From the NCBI GenBank assembly GCA_009772935.1, contig WOUR01000017.1, positions 102,298 through 166,297 on the forward strand: a stretch of 64,000 bases of DNA. The letters are read 5' to 3'. How positions within the stretch are numbered: the first letter of the stretch is position 1; every line of letters starts with the position of its first letter. This document shows, piece after piece, positions 34,190 through 41,700 of this stretch. The stretch is from Rhodospirillaceae bacterium. Lineage in GTDB: Bacteria; Pseudomonadota; Alphaproteobacteria; Reyranellales; Reyranellaceae. The translations under genes were made by a program, and so were the position numbers. Below the pieces are notes generated by a model. The model had not been told where the DNA came from. It made no database searches and worked only from the letters and a program-made list of their open reading frames with translations.

Positions 34190-34768
34190 ATGGACCTGCT
34201 GTCGCTCCCTCGCGTCGGCGAATACCGCGTGATCCTCGCAGACCCTCCTTGGCAGTTCGAGAACTGGTCGGGGGCTGGCGAGGAGAAGAACGCGGCGGTC
34301 CACTACGATTGCATGACGCTCGACGAGTTGAAGGCGCTGCGAATCGGGTCCGGCCTCGACTTCGTGTGTGCGCCGGACTGCGCCATGCTGATGTGGGCGA
34401 CGTTTCCGCTACTCCCCGAGGCACTCGAATTGCTCGACGACTGGGGCTTCGCCTACAAGTCCGGCGGCGCCTGGGGCAAGCTCACGAAGCACGGCAAGGT
34501 CGCGTTCGGCTCCGGCTATCTCTACCGCTCAGCCGCCGAGCTCTGGCTCTTGGGCACGCGCGGATCGCCGGCGATCCGCAGCCATAGCGTCCGGAACCTG
34601 ATCCTCGAGAAGCGGCGCGAGCACTCCCGCAAGCCCGACCAGATGTACGACGACATCGAGGCGCTGTTCGACGGGCCGTACCTCGAGCTGTTCGCGCGAG
34701 CGCGCCGCCCTGGATGGGATGCCGCCGGTCGCGAGGTCGGCAAGTTCGATCGGAAAGAGGCCGCATAG
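34190..34768 (+). CDS. MT-A70 family adenine methyltransferase
   Basis: A 192-residue SAM-dependent N6-adenine methyltransferase. The catalytic DPPW is at 18-21 (VILADPPWQFENW), followed by YDCMTLDEL, AMLMWATFPLLPEAL, WGFAYKS and the C-terminal KPDQMYDDIEALF...LELFARARRPGW. It would methylate phage DNA (or RNA), perhaps for restriction evasion or regulation. It starts directly after the GP88-like stop. Confidence 0.88.
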   Translation: MDLLSLPRVGEYRVILADPPWQFENWSGAGEEKNAAVHYDCMTLDELKALRIGSGLDFVCAPDCAMLMWATFPLLPEALELLDDWGFAYKSGGAWGKLTKHGKVAFGSGYLYRSAAELWLLGTRGSPAIRSHSVRNLILEKRREHSRKPDQMYDDIEALFDGPYLELFARARRPGWDAAGREVGKFDRKEAA

Positions 34769-34771
34769 ACA

Positions 34772-35923
34772 ATGGCCATCAACCCCAAAAACCCGTCGAC
34801 GCTGCTGTTCTGGAACGACCTCGCGAACGACGAGGAGCTGAAGTCGTGCAGCAGGGCCGCGCGCGGGCTCTGGACGACGGAGTGCCTGCCCAAAGCGGCG
34901 GCACAGCACGGCGTCGTCCAGATCGGCATGCACCCCTGCGTCTGGAACGACGACCTGCCTCGCCTGTTGGCGAATTCCGGCGGCGGCACCGCCGAAGAAG
35001 TGCTCGAGCTGCTTACCGAACTGGTGAACAGCGGCGCGGTCTCAGTCGACGATTCCGGCCGCCTCTATAACCGTCGCATGGTTCGTGCCAGCGGCCTCAG
35101 CAAGGTCCGCTCCGAGGCCGGAACCCGGGGCGCAGAGGCCGCCAACGCGAAGCGGCAAAAGTCCGGCAAAGGGGTCGGCAAAGAGAGTGGCAAGCCCGTC
35201 GGCAAAGATGCTGGCAAACATTCCGGCAAAACCGATGGCGGCGAAACTGGTCTAAGTGACGGAAACGAAACGACAAATCTCACTGCTGGCGACAACGACG
35301 GTCGGCAAAACTCCAGCAACGATGCCGGCAAAGACGACGGCAAAGACGACGGCAAAAGTCCGCCTTCTTCATGCTTCTCTCTTCAAGCTTCTTCTCCTGT
35401 AACTACTACCGAGTCTCTCATTGAGAGATCCCGTGTATGTACGTCGACGCCTGCCGGCGGCGGCGCTGACGCGCCCGACGCGGATGACGAAGCTCAGCCT
35501 GGATTGCCGCTGGGGACGAGCCGATCTCGCGAGGCGCGCATCATCGCCGCCTGGAATGCCGCGGCGGACATCGTGAACGAGGATCTCGGGCACACCGAAT
35601 GGGCGCGGGTGATGTCCGCGACGCCGACGCGGAAGAAGCTGATCAAGAAGCTGCTCACCGTTCACGACATCGAGGCCGTCGATAGGGCGCTCGACAACGC
35701 CATGGCGAATCCCTGGGCGCGCGGAGAGGTCGGCCGGACCGGTAGCCACGAGAACTGGCGGTTCAACTTCGATTACTTCCTCCGGATGGATGCCTTTACG
35801 CGCTTTCTCGAGGCACCGAAAGGCAGCGCCCCGCAGCGCCGGCCGACGCCACCAACGACGGGCCGAATGGCCGCTCTCCACACCGTTCGGGAAAATCTCA
35901 GACGAAAGGAAACCGAGGCATGA
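34772..35923 (+). CDS. Replication initiator-like protein
   Basis: A 383-residue protein with a DUF1376-like or winged-helix N-terminus (LFWNDLANDEELKSCSRAAR, WTTECLPKAAAQHG), a low-complexity linker of xGKx repeats (about 128-195), and a C-terminal domain (RIIAAWNAAADIVNEDLGH, HENWRFNFDYFLR) like those of phage replication proteins. The linker DNA carries regularly spaced GGCAAA boxes, a low-GC segment and a palindrome, resembling the lambda O/ori arrangement. No helicase gene is adjacent, so host DnaB would be recruited. Confidence 0.65.
   Translation: MAINPKNPSTLLFWNDLANDEELKSCSRAARGLWTTECLPKAAAQHGVVQIGMHPCVWNDDLPRLLANSGGGTAEEVLELLTELVNSGAVSVDDSGRLYNRRMVRASGLSKVRSEAGTRGAEAANAKRQKSGKGVGKESGKPVGKDAGKHSGKTDGGETGLSDGNETTNLTAGDNDGRQNSSNDAGKDDGKDDGKSPPSSCFSLQASSPVTTTESLIERSRVCTSTPAGGGADAPDADDEAQPGLPLGTSRSREARIIAAWNAAADIVNEDLGHTEWARVMSATPTRKKLIKKLLTVHDIEAVDRALDNAMANPWARGEVGRTGSHENWRFNFDYFLRMDAFTRFLEAPKGSAPQRRPTPPTTGRMAALHTVRENLRRKETEA
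35154..35428. other. Candidate phage replication origin inside the initiator gene
   Basis: GGCAAA occurs at 35154, 35165, 35177, 35201, 35213 and 35225 (GGCAAG at 35189), then 35304, 35327, 35339 and 35351, mostly at 12-bp steps. These are followed by an AT- and pyrimidine-rich stretch (about 35360-35413) and a perfect 15-bp palindrome TCTCTCA-T-TGAGAGA (35414-35428). Order and placement parallel the lambda origin. The 12-bp period also encodes a four-residue protein repeat, so the function is inferred. Confidence 0.5.
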
Positions 35924-36735
35924 GCGCGAATCTGCCCGCCAAACTGACTGCCGCACTGCCGGCGACCGTGGCCACTGCGATCGTCTGGACGAAGACATCG
36001 GTCTTCGGTGCCGACGGGCAGTTCGATGGTGTCGCCATAGCGGGTGCCTCGATCAAGGCCGGCGCCAGCCTCAAGGACCTGACCGCGGCGCTTGCGGCGG
36101 TAGAGCGGTCGCTGCTGCCATGCGCCAGCGGCGACGACGTGATCGAGGCTCTAGGCGCGATGTACGCCACCCGTCGCAGCAGGCCGGGTGAGCAGATTGA
36201 CGAGGTGGCCTCGCTGCAGATCCTCGCCGAGCGGGTGCGCGGGTTTCCTCGCGACGTGCTGGTCGAGACCGGCAACCACTTCATCGACAGCACGCCTTGG
36301 ATGCCCGCGGTCTCGGAATTCCTGCAGATCGCGGAGCGCAAGATGCGGCCGCGCCGGGCGCTGAAGAAGGCGCTCGACGATGCCATTGCGCGGGCTTCAG
36401 CACCGAAGCGCACCGCGCTACCCGCACCATCCCGTCCGGAGACCCAGCGCGAGCGCCTCCGCACTGCCGTGGTGCTGCGGCGCCAGGCCAACGATGACCG
36501 CACCGCCGCCCGGTTCGAGATTCAGCTGGCCGCCCTGGAGAAGCGGGAGCCGGAAGCCTGGGCTCGCGATGCCATGGCCGCTCAGATCGCCGAGCAGGCA
36601 GCCAGGGCGGCGGAGTACCAGCGCCTCGCCGACGAGGAGGCCGCGAAGGTCGCGCCGGCGACGGCGACGCAGCGCGCGCTCGACGACCTCGCCCGCCGCC
36701 ATCGCGAGCAGTCGCTCGGAAGCGAGGCGGCATGA
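35920..36735 (+). CDS. Hypothetical phage protein, tandem paralogue 1
   Basis: A 271-residue protein, ATGA-coupled to the initiator. The N-terminal half has a helical domain (VASLQILAERVRGFPRDVLV); the C-terminal half is charged and helical (FEIQLAALEKREPEAWARDA). The next gene has the same two blocks in the same order. Function unknown; position suggests replication. Confidence 0.6.
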   Translation: MSANLPAKLTAALPATVATAIVWTKTSVFGADGQFDGVAIAGASIKAGASLKDLTAALAAVERSLLPCASGDDVIEALGAMYATRRSRPGEQIDEVASLQILAERVRGFPRDVLVETGNHFIDSTPWMPAVSEFLQIAERKMRPRRALKKALDDAIARASAPKRTALPAPSRPETQRERLRTAVVLRRQANDDRTAARFEIQLAALEKREPEAWARDAMAAQIAEQAARAAEYQRLADEEAAKVAPATATQRALDDLARRHREQSLGSEAA

Positions 36736-37511
36736 GCGCGAAGATCAGCAAGGCCATACGCGACGCCATCGCCGACCCGTTCGCTCTGGGCGACGAGCAG
36801 CCGCCATGGACGCTGCCCACGGTGCTGCCGCCGATCGCCGAGGTCCGTGAGGCACTGATGGCGCTGCGGGCCGATCTCGAACCGACCTCGGCTAAGGACG
36901 CCCGGTGGTGCCTCGGCAAGATGCGGCAACACTTCGGCATCGGGTCGACCGAAATCGATGCCGCGGCCTGGCTCAAGGCGCTGGGCGAGTTCCCGCGGAA
37001 CCTGATCTTCGAGGCGGTGCGTGTCGCCGTGACCGATGACAAGCGGCCGACGCTGGAGACGTTCACGCAACATCCGACGGTACTTCGTCGGCGGACCGAT
37101 CTCGCGCGCGCCGAGGCGATCCTGGCGGCCCTGCTGAAGCCGAAACCCGTGGCGCCGGTGGAGCGCCCGCCTGCGGCGGTCAGGCTGAGGCAGTGCCGGG
37201 ATGCGGCGCTGAGCCGTCGCGACACCGTGGCGGCAGCGAAGTGGGAGCGGGAGCTTGCGGTGGCCGAGGGCAGGGAGCCCGAGCGCTGGGCGGTCGATGC
37301 GGGGATTTCCTCTTCGGGGCCGCTGCTGACAGTGCCGGTAATTAAGCCCAGCAAACGAAGCGCGGCGCTGCTGCTGAACGCGCGAGCCAGGTGGTGGCGG
37401 AAGAACCGGCTCGACCAGCACGCCGACCAGCTGGAGCGCGAAGCCGACGCCTTGGCGCCGGAACACGTCGAAGAGCCCCTCGGCGATGAGCATGCGGAGG
37501 AAGCGGCGTGA
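36732..37511 (+). CDS. Hypothetical phage protein, tandem paralogue 2
   Basis: A 259-residue protein, ATGA-coupled. Blocks AAWLKALGEFPRNLIFEAVR and WERELAVAEGREPERWAVDA correspond to blocks in the previous protein, so the pair looks like an old tandem duplication. Otherwise unrecognised. Confidence 0.6.
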   Translation: MSAKISKAIRDAIADPFALGDEQPPWTLPTVLPPIAEVREALMALRADLEPTSAKDARWCLGKMRQHFGIGSTEIDAAAWLKALGEFPRNLIFEAVRVAVTDDKRPTLETFTQHPTVLRRRTDLARAEAILAALLKPKPVAPVERPPAAVRLRQCRDAALSRRDTVAAAKWERELAVAEGREPERWAVDAGISSSGPLLTVPVIKPSKRSAALLLNARARWWRKNRLDQHADQLEREADALAPEHVEEPLGDEHAEEAA

Positions 37512-37753
37512 AGCCCGCCATGTTCCGCGAGATGACCCACGTCTTGGGCGCACCCGAGGGCTGGGATGCCGAGGCCAAGGGCGAGTGTCTCGGCCTTCCC
37601 GTGGCGGCCGATCGGGAGCAGCAGACGCTGACATCGTGCTGGGTGCTGGAGCCCGAGGAGGTCGCGCTGATCGCCCAAGGTGGCCGCGTCTACCTGACCG
37701 TCCATGGTCTCTGCCAGCCGCCCGTCGCGCTTACCGTGAGGGCGAAGGAATGA
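37508..37753 (+). CDS. Hypothetical phage protein
   Basis: An 81-residue protein starting MKPAMFREMTHVLGAPEGWD, with LEPEEVALIAQGGRVYLTVHG. ATGA overlaps on both sides. No family recognised. Confidence 0.55.
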   Translation: MKPAMFREMTHVLGAPEGWDAEAKGECLGLPVAADREQQTLTSCWVLEPEEVALIAQGGRVYLTVHGLCQPPVALTVRAKE

Positions 37754-38046
37754 CGCAGCGCACCGGCGCCTTCCGTTACCGCGTCGGCGGCATCTTCCGG
37801 CATTCGCTGGTCTTGCAGCTTGAGTTCGAGCATCAACGGCTCGTCTCCACTATCGGCTGGCCGCCGCGATACGCGCCTGAGCGCTACTGGCGCGACGCGA
37901 CACTGGAAGACCTGACGGCCGAGCCGCGCACCGCGCCAATCCCCAGCCCCACGTGGTCTGAGACGCGACCGGCAACTGGATCTGGCGCACCGCCTAATCC
38001 ACCGAACAAGGGCAGCGGCGCGCAACCGCCGAAGATGAAACCATGA
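37750..38046 (+). CDS. Hypothetical phage protein
   Basis: A 98-residue protein from ATG 37750 (FRYRVGGIFRHSLVLQLEFE), with a proline-rich C-terminal tail. ATGA-coupled. No family recognised. Confidence 0.5.
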   Translation: MTQRTGAFRYRVGGIFRHSLVLQLEFEHQRLVSTIGWPPRYAPERYWRDATLEDLTAEPRTAPIPSPTWSETRPATGSGAPPNPPNKGSGAQPPKMKP

Positions 38047-38258
38047 ACCGCCAACCCGTCCGCGAGCACCGGATCCCGACGTCGCTGGAGCGGCATATGC
38101 CGCGGCGGCCGGTCTCCGAAGGCGCGCTACGCAAGCTGGTGGCTGAGGCACGCGAGGCCGGTGTCGTGGTGTTCCTCGAGGCCGATCTAGCCCGACTGCC
38201 CGACATCTCGCGACGGCTCATCGAGACCGAGCACAAGCGGCTTTGCGAGCGACGCTGA
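38043..38258 (+). CDS. Hypothetical phage protein
   Basis: A 71-residue helical protein (SEGALRKLVAEAREAGVVVF) starting at ATG 38043. ATGA-coupled to the previous gene. No family recognised. Confidence 0.5.
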   Translation: MNRQPVREHRIPTSLERHMPRRPVSEGALRKLVAEAREAGVVVFLEADLARLPDISRRLIETEHKRLCERR

Positions 38259-38291
38259 GCGACGAAGAACCTTTCCTCCGAGGAGTACGAC

Positions 38292-38798
38292 ATGCCGAAC
38301 AAGAACCTGAAGCGGCTCGGCAAAGTGAGCGGCACCAGAGGCGAACCCATCGCCCCGAAGGCGAGACCGGACAACCATTGGTCCCGCCGCGTCGGGCCCA
38401 CCCCGGAGACGGCTGCCAAGCTGCAGCCGGACTTCCTCGACCAGTTGCTCCGTAAGGGACCTGAGAACGGCGGCATCGATAACACCACGTTCGAGGCGCT
38501 GTTCGAGATCGAGGAGGCGCATGCCGTGGTGGGAAGGCGGACCGCGGCACGAGCGTCTACCCTGGAGCTGGCCGGTGGTGGCGACCCCGGCAACATGTCT
38601 GATGGCGAGGCCCGGACGTGGACGGTCTGGCTGGCCTGGGCGAAGGACTTCTACGATCAGACCGGCGTGACCGGCGCCAAGATCGCGGAACTGATCGAGA
38701 TGCGATACCCGGTCGATGCCGTGTTCGTCGGCCACTATCGCCGGGCTGCCGGCCTGTGGGACAAGACCAAGCGGGACCTGGCGAAGGCTGCCACTTGA
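38292..38798 (+). CDS. Hypothetical phage protein, last gene before the late region
   Basis: A 168-residue protein from ATG 38292 with TTTCCTCCGAGGAG upstream as ribosome-binding site. Basic N-terminus, then helices (TWTVWLAWAKDFYDQTGVTG). By position (last early gene before a promoter-terminator pair) it could be a late activator such as Q, but no sequence feature proves it. Confidence 0.55.
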   Translation: MPNKNLKRLGKVSGTRGEPIAPKARPDNHWSRRVGPTPETAAKLQPDFLDQLLRKGPENGGIDNTTFEALFEIEEAHAVVGRRTAARASTLELAGGGDPGNMSDGEARTWTVWLAWAKDFYDQTGVTGAKIAELIEMRYPVDAVFVGHYRRAAGLWDKTKRDLAKAAT

Positions 38799-38818
38799 CA
38801 GCGGGCACCCATTTGACA
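38795..38818 (+). promoter_or_regulatory. Possible late promoter or activator repeats
   Basis: TTGACAG occurs twice, starting at 38795 and 38813 (18 bp apart), just upstream of a terminator. It is either overlapping -35 elements or a direct-repeat activator site; no clear -10 can be assigned. Confidence 0.3.
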
Positions 38819-38846
38819 GATGTTCCGAACGATCTTCTGTGTCCAA

Positions 38847-38880
38847 AGCGCCCGCCCGGCATCCCTTGGCGGGCGTTTTC
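38847..38880 (+). terminator. Intrinsic terminator before the packaging genes
   Basis: CGCCCGCC (38849-38856) pairs with GGCGGGCG (38868-38875), followed by TTTTC. With TTGACA boxes 30-80 bp upstream it resembles a pR'-tR' arrangement in which late transcription needs antitermination. Confidence 0.7.
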
Positions 38881-38896
38881 GTGAGCGGGTAACGGC

Positions 38897-39214
38897 ATGA
38901 CCAAGCTCACGATGCTGCGGCCGAGGGTGGCAACGGCGGATACCCGGCGCGTGAAGCCGCCTCCGAAGCAGGTCGACGCAGAACTCGGCACCCGTGACTG
39001 GAAGGCGATGCGCCTCAGGGTGAAGGAGCGAGCCCGCGGCATGTGCGAGGCAGAAGGCTGCACGAGGCCGGGCTTCTACGCCGACCACATCGTCGAGCGA
39101 CGTGACGGCGGTGCGGTGTTCGACATGGCGAACCTGCAGTGGGTCTGCCCGTCGCATCATCAGCGGAAGACGGTGCGTGAGCGCATGAAGCGGGCGCATT
39201 CGCAGTCGCGGTAG
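38897..39214 (+). CDS. HNH endonuclease (packaging-associated)
   Basis: A 105-residue HNH protein: RDWKAMRLRVKERARGMCEA, CTRPGFYADHIVERRDGG, then NLQWVCPSHHQRK. Small HNH proteins next to terminase genes assist cos cleavage in HK97-type phages (family knowledge). It lies just upstream of the cos-like palindrome and the terminase genes. Confidence 0.85.
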   Translation: MTKLTMLRPRVATADTRRVKPPPKQVDAELGTRDWKAMRLRVKERARGMCEAEGCTRPGFYADHIVERRDGGAVFDMANLQWVCPSHHQRKTVRERMKRAHSQSR

Positions 39215-39301
39215 TGCGGCGCAGCACAACAAATAGGCACTATCCATAGTGTTTCGGCGGCGCTCCGTAGCCCTATATATCTGGCAATAAATGGAAAGAA
39301 A

Positions 39302-39341
39302 AAGGCCCGGGGGGGTAACAAAATTACCAGCCCTAGGGGCC
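39302..39341. repeat. Nested palindrome, candidate cos/terminase site
   Basis: Within the 264-bp noncoding gap between HNH and terminase small subunit, AGGCCC (39302) and GGGGCCT (39335-39341) flank a G-run and an inner palindrome GGTAA-CAAAA-TTACC (39313-39327). Surrounding bases are AT-rich, unlike the rest of the phage. Position before terS is where cos lies in HK97-like phages; the exact nick sites cannot be read. Confidence 0.45.
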
Positions 39342-39478
39342 TGTCCACCGCGTGGGGTCTCAGCGACGGGTTTTTTTCTAGCGTTCAGAGTTTTGGGAAG
39401 GTCGAAACCGTATCCCTTTGCCAAAGAATTCGCAACGCCCGCGCGGCTCATTTCTTGGCGAAAACACGGAGATTTCCG

Positions 39479-39886
39479 ATGGCTGGCCGACCGGCCTTTA
39501 AGCCCACGAGGGACCAGCGCTCGGACGTCGAGATCATGAAGGCGGACGGATGGTCAAACGAACGGATCGCCCTGCAGCTTCGGATCTCGCGGCCGACGCT
39601 GGAAAAGGCGTTCGCCAACGAGCTTCAGTACGGCCGCGACACGGTGCAGTTGGAGAACCTGAAGAGCCTTCGAAAGATGGCGAAGAAAAACGCGAGCGCG
39701 AATCGGCAGCTCAACGATCGGCTCGACCTGGCGGCAACGCGCCGGCCGGACGGGGGCGACGAGCCGCCGGCGCCGACGAAGGAAACCAAACTCGGCAAGA
39801 AGGAGCTGCAGCAGATCGCGGCCGAGACGCCGGACACATCGACGGAGATGGGCGAGCTGCTCGCCAAGCGGATGTCGTTGAACTGA
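39479..39886 (+). CDS. terS: Terminase small subunit
   Basis: A 135-residue DNA-recognition subunit. The N-terminal HTH is visible (MKADGWSNERIALQLRISRP, TLEKAFANEL), then a charged oligomerisation region (NLKSLRKMAKKNASANRQLN). ATG 39479 follows the noncoding, cos-like segment. It ends in RMSLN with TGA overlapping the presumed start of the large subunit. Confidence 0.85.
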   Translation: MAGRPAFKPTRDQRSDVEIMKADGWSNERIALQLRISRPTLEKAFANELQYGRDTVQLENLKSLRKMAKKNASANRQLNDRLDLAATRRPDGGDEPPAPTKETKLGKKELQQIAAETPDTSTEMGELLAKRMSLN

Positions 39887-41700
39887 AGGAATGGCGCCTG
39901 GCGCAGCCGGATTGGCAATCCAGGATCAGAAACCGGCTACCGCTGGTGCCGGAACTGCCGCTCTTCAGCGACGAAGCTGAGATCGCGGTGCAGTTCTTTG
40001 ATCGTCTTCGGCTTTCGAATGTCGGCGGGACCCCACTTTTGAAGGATGCCTGCGCGGACTGGTTCCGCGACATCGTGCGGGCGCTGTTCGGTAGTCGCGA
40101 TCCAGCAACCAACATCCGGTACATCCGGGAGATATTCGCTCTTGCGCCGAAGGGCAGTTCGAAGACCACATATGGCGCCGCGTTGATGGTAGTGGCGCTG
40201 CTGATGAACACCCGGCCTCGAGCCGAGTTCTTGCTTGTCGGCCCAACCCAGGCCACCGCCGAGCGGGCTTTCGAGGCGGCAAAGGGTATGGTGGCGCTCG
40301 ACCCCGTGCTGGAGAAACGGTTCCGGCCGCGCGACCACAAGAAGGATATCCGCGACCTCGTGACGGGCTCGCGGCTGAAGATCGCGACGTTCGATCTCAA
40401 GATCCTTACCGGTGCCATGCCGGTCGGTGTCCTGGTCGACGAGCTGCATGAGATGTCGAAAAACGCCAACGCCGCGAAGGTGCTGGTGCAGATCAGGGGC
40501 GGCATCAACAAGAACACCGAGGGCTTCCTCGCCTTCATCACGACGCAGAGCGATGCCGTGCCGGTCGGGGCGTTCAAGGCCGAGCTGCACATGGCGCGGA
40601 ACATCCGCGACGGTCGAACGACGGGGCGCATGCTCCCGGTTCTGTATGAGTTCCCCGATGACATCGCTCGCGATGAGGCGAAGTGGTCCAACCCGGAAAA
40701 CTGGTCGATGGTCAACCCGAACCTCGGCCGGTCGATCCACCTCAACGACCTCGTCGAGGGCTTCAACGCCGCCAATCAGAAGGGCATGGCGGACAAGCGG
40801 GTTTGGGCGTCGCAGCATCTCAACATCGAGGTCGGCGTCGGACTCCGGACGGACATGTGGGCTGGCGCCGAGTATTGGACAGCCCGCGACGACGCGCAGA
40901 TCGACCTGGAGGCGCTACTCGATCGCTGCGAGGTCGTGATCCCAGGCGTCGACGGCGGCGGTCTCGACGACCTTTTCGGGCTCACCGTTCTGGGCCGCTG
41001 TCGCGAAACGAAACAGTGGCTGTCCTGGTCGCATGGCTGGTGCCACCGCGGCGTGCTGGAGCGCCGGAAGTCGATCGCGTCCACGCTTGAAGATTTCGCC
41101 GCCGCCGGCGAGTTGACCATCGTCGACGACGAGCTCGACGACGTCTCCGCGATCGTGGCGATCATCGCCGGCATCAAGCATCGCGGCCTTCTCGCGTGTG
41201 TCGCGGTCGACCCGGCTGGCCTGGGTGAAATGGTGGACGCCCTGGACGAGATCGGGATCACGGCCGAGAACGAACTACTCAAAGGCGCGCCGCAAGGCTT
41301 CGCCATGATGAATGCCATCAAGACCGCGGAACGGAAACTGGCGAACCGCACGCTCTGGCATGCACCGTCGAAACTGATGGCCTGGTGCGTCGGCAACCTC
41401 AAGATCGAGCCCATGGCGACCGCGATCCGGGCGACCAAGCAGAACGCCGGCGACGCCAAGATCGATCCCGTCATGGCGCTGTTCAATGCGGTGACGTTCA
41501 TGTCGCTGAACCCGCAGCCGCAGGGCGGCTCGGTCTACGACAACGAAGAAACCTACCAGGAAGCCTTCGGTGCCGCAGCAGCGCCCGACGAAGACGACGG
41601 CTCTTGGAAATCATCGATCCTCGCCGATCCCGATCACCCGCTCTTCGCTGAGCACCGCCGGCGCTTCGAAGCCTGGCAAGACCAGCAGGATGACGACTGA
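39883..41700 (+). CDS. terL: Terminase large subunit
   Basis: DNA-packaging ATPase/nuclease, about 605 residues. It begins near WRLAQPDWQSRIRNRLPLVP; the ATPase P-loop reads LAPKGSSKTTYG, Walker B is GVLVDELHEM, and nuclease acids are in IPGVDGGGLDDLFGLTV, CVAVDPAGLG and AKIDPVMALFNAV. Family members start close to this point, but no ATG, GTG or TTG is in frame there. CTG 39883 overlaps the terS stop (CTGA) and is my provisional start. An in-frame ATG at 39550 would add 111 residues read through terS and is unlikely. Confidence 0.85.
   Translation: MKEWRLAQPDWQSRIRNRLPLVPELPLFSDEAEIAVQFFDRLRLSNVGGTPLLKDACADWFRDIVRALFGSRDPATNIRYIREIFALAPKGSSKTTYGAALMVVALLMNTRPRAEFLLVGPTQATAERAFEAAKGMVALDPVLEKRFRPRDHKKDIRDLVTGSRLKIATFDLKILTGAMPVGVLVDELHEMSKNANAAKVLVQIRGGINKNTEGFLAFITTQSDAVPVGAFKAELHMARNIRDGRTTGRMLPVLYEFPDDIARDEAKWSNPENWSMVNPNLGRSIHLNDLVEGFNAANQKGMADKRVWASQHLNIEVGVGLRTDMWAGAEYWTARDDAQIDLEALLDRCEVVIPGVDGGGLDDLFGLTVLGRCRETKQWLSWSHGWCHRGVLERRKSIASTLEDFAAAGELTIVDDELDDVSAIVAIIAGIKHRGLLACVAVDPAGLGEMVDALDEIGITAENELLKGAPQGFAMMNAIKTAERKLANRTLWHAPSKLMAWCVGNLKIEPMATAIRATKQNAGDAKIDPVMALFNAVTFMSLNPQPQGGSVYDNEETYQEAFGAAAAPDEDDGSWKSSILADPDHPLFAEHRRRFEAWQDQQDDD

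Noticed and set aside
35154..35356. CRISPR-like array from the regularly spaced GGCAAA boxes
   Set aside because: The repeat unit is 6 bp at 12-bp steps inside a coding frame; no long repeats, spacers or cas genes.
39550..39882. N-terminal extension of the terminase large subunit from ATG 39550
   Set aside because: It reads terS out of frame, is low-complexity (Gly/Ala/Arg-rich) and no terminase family has such an extension.
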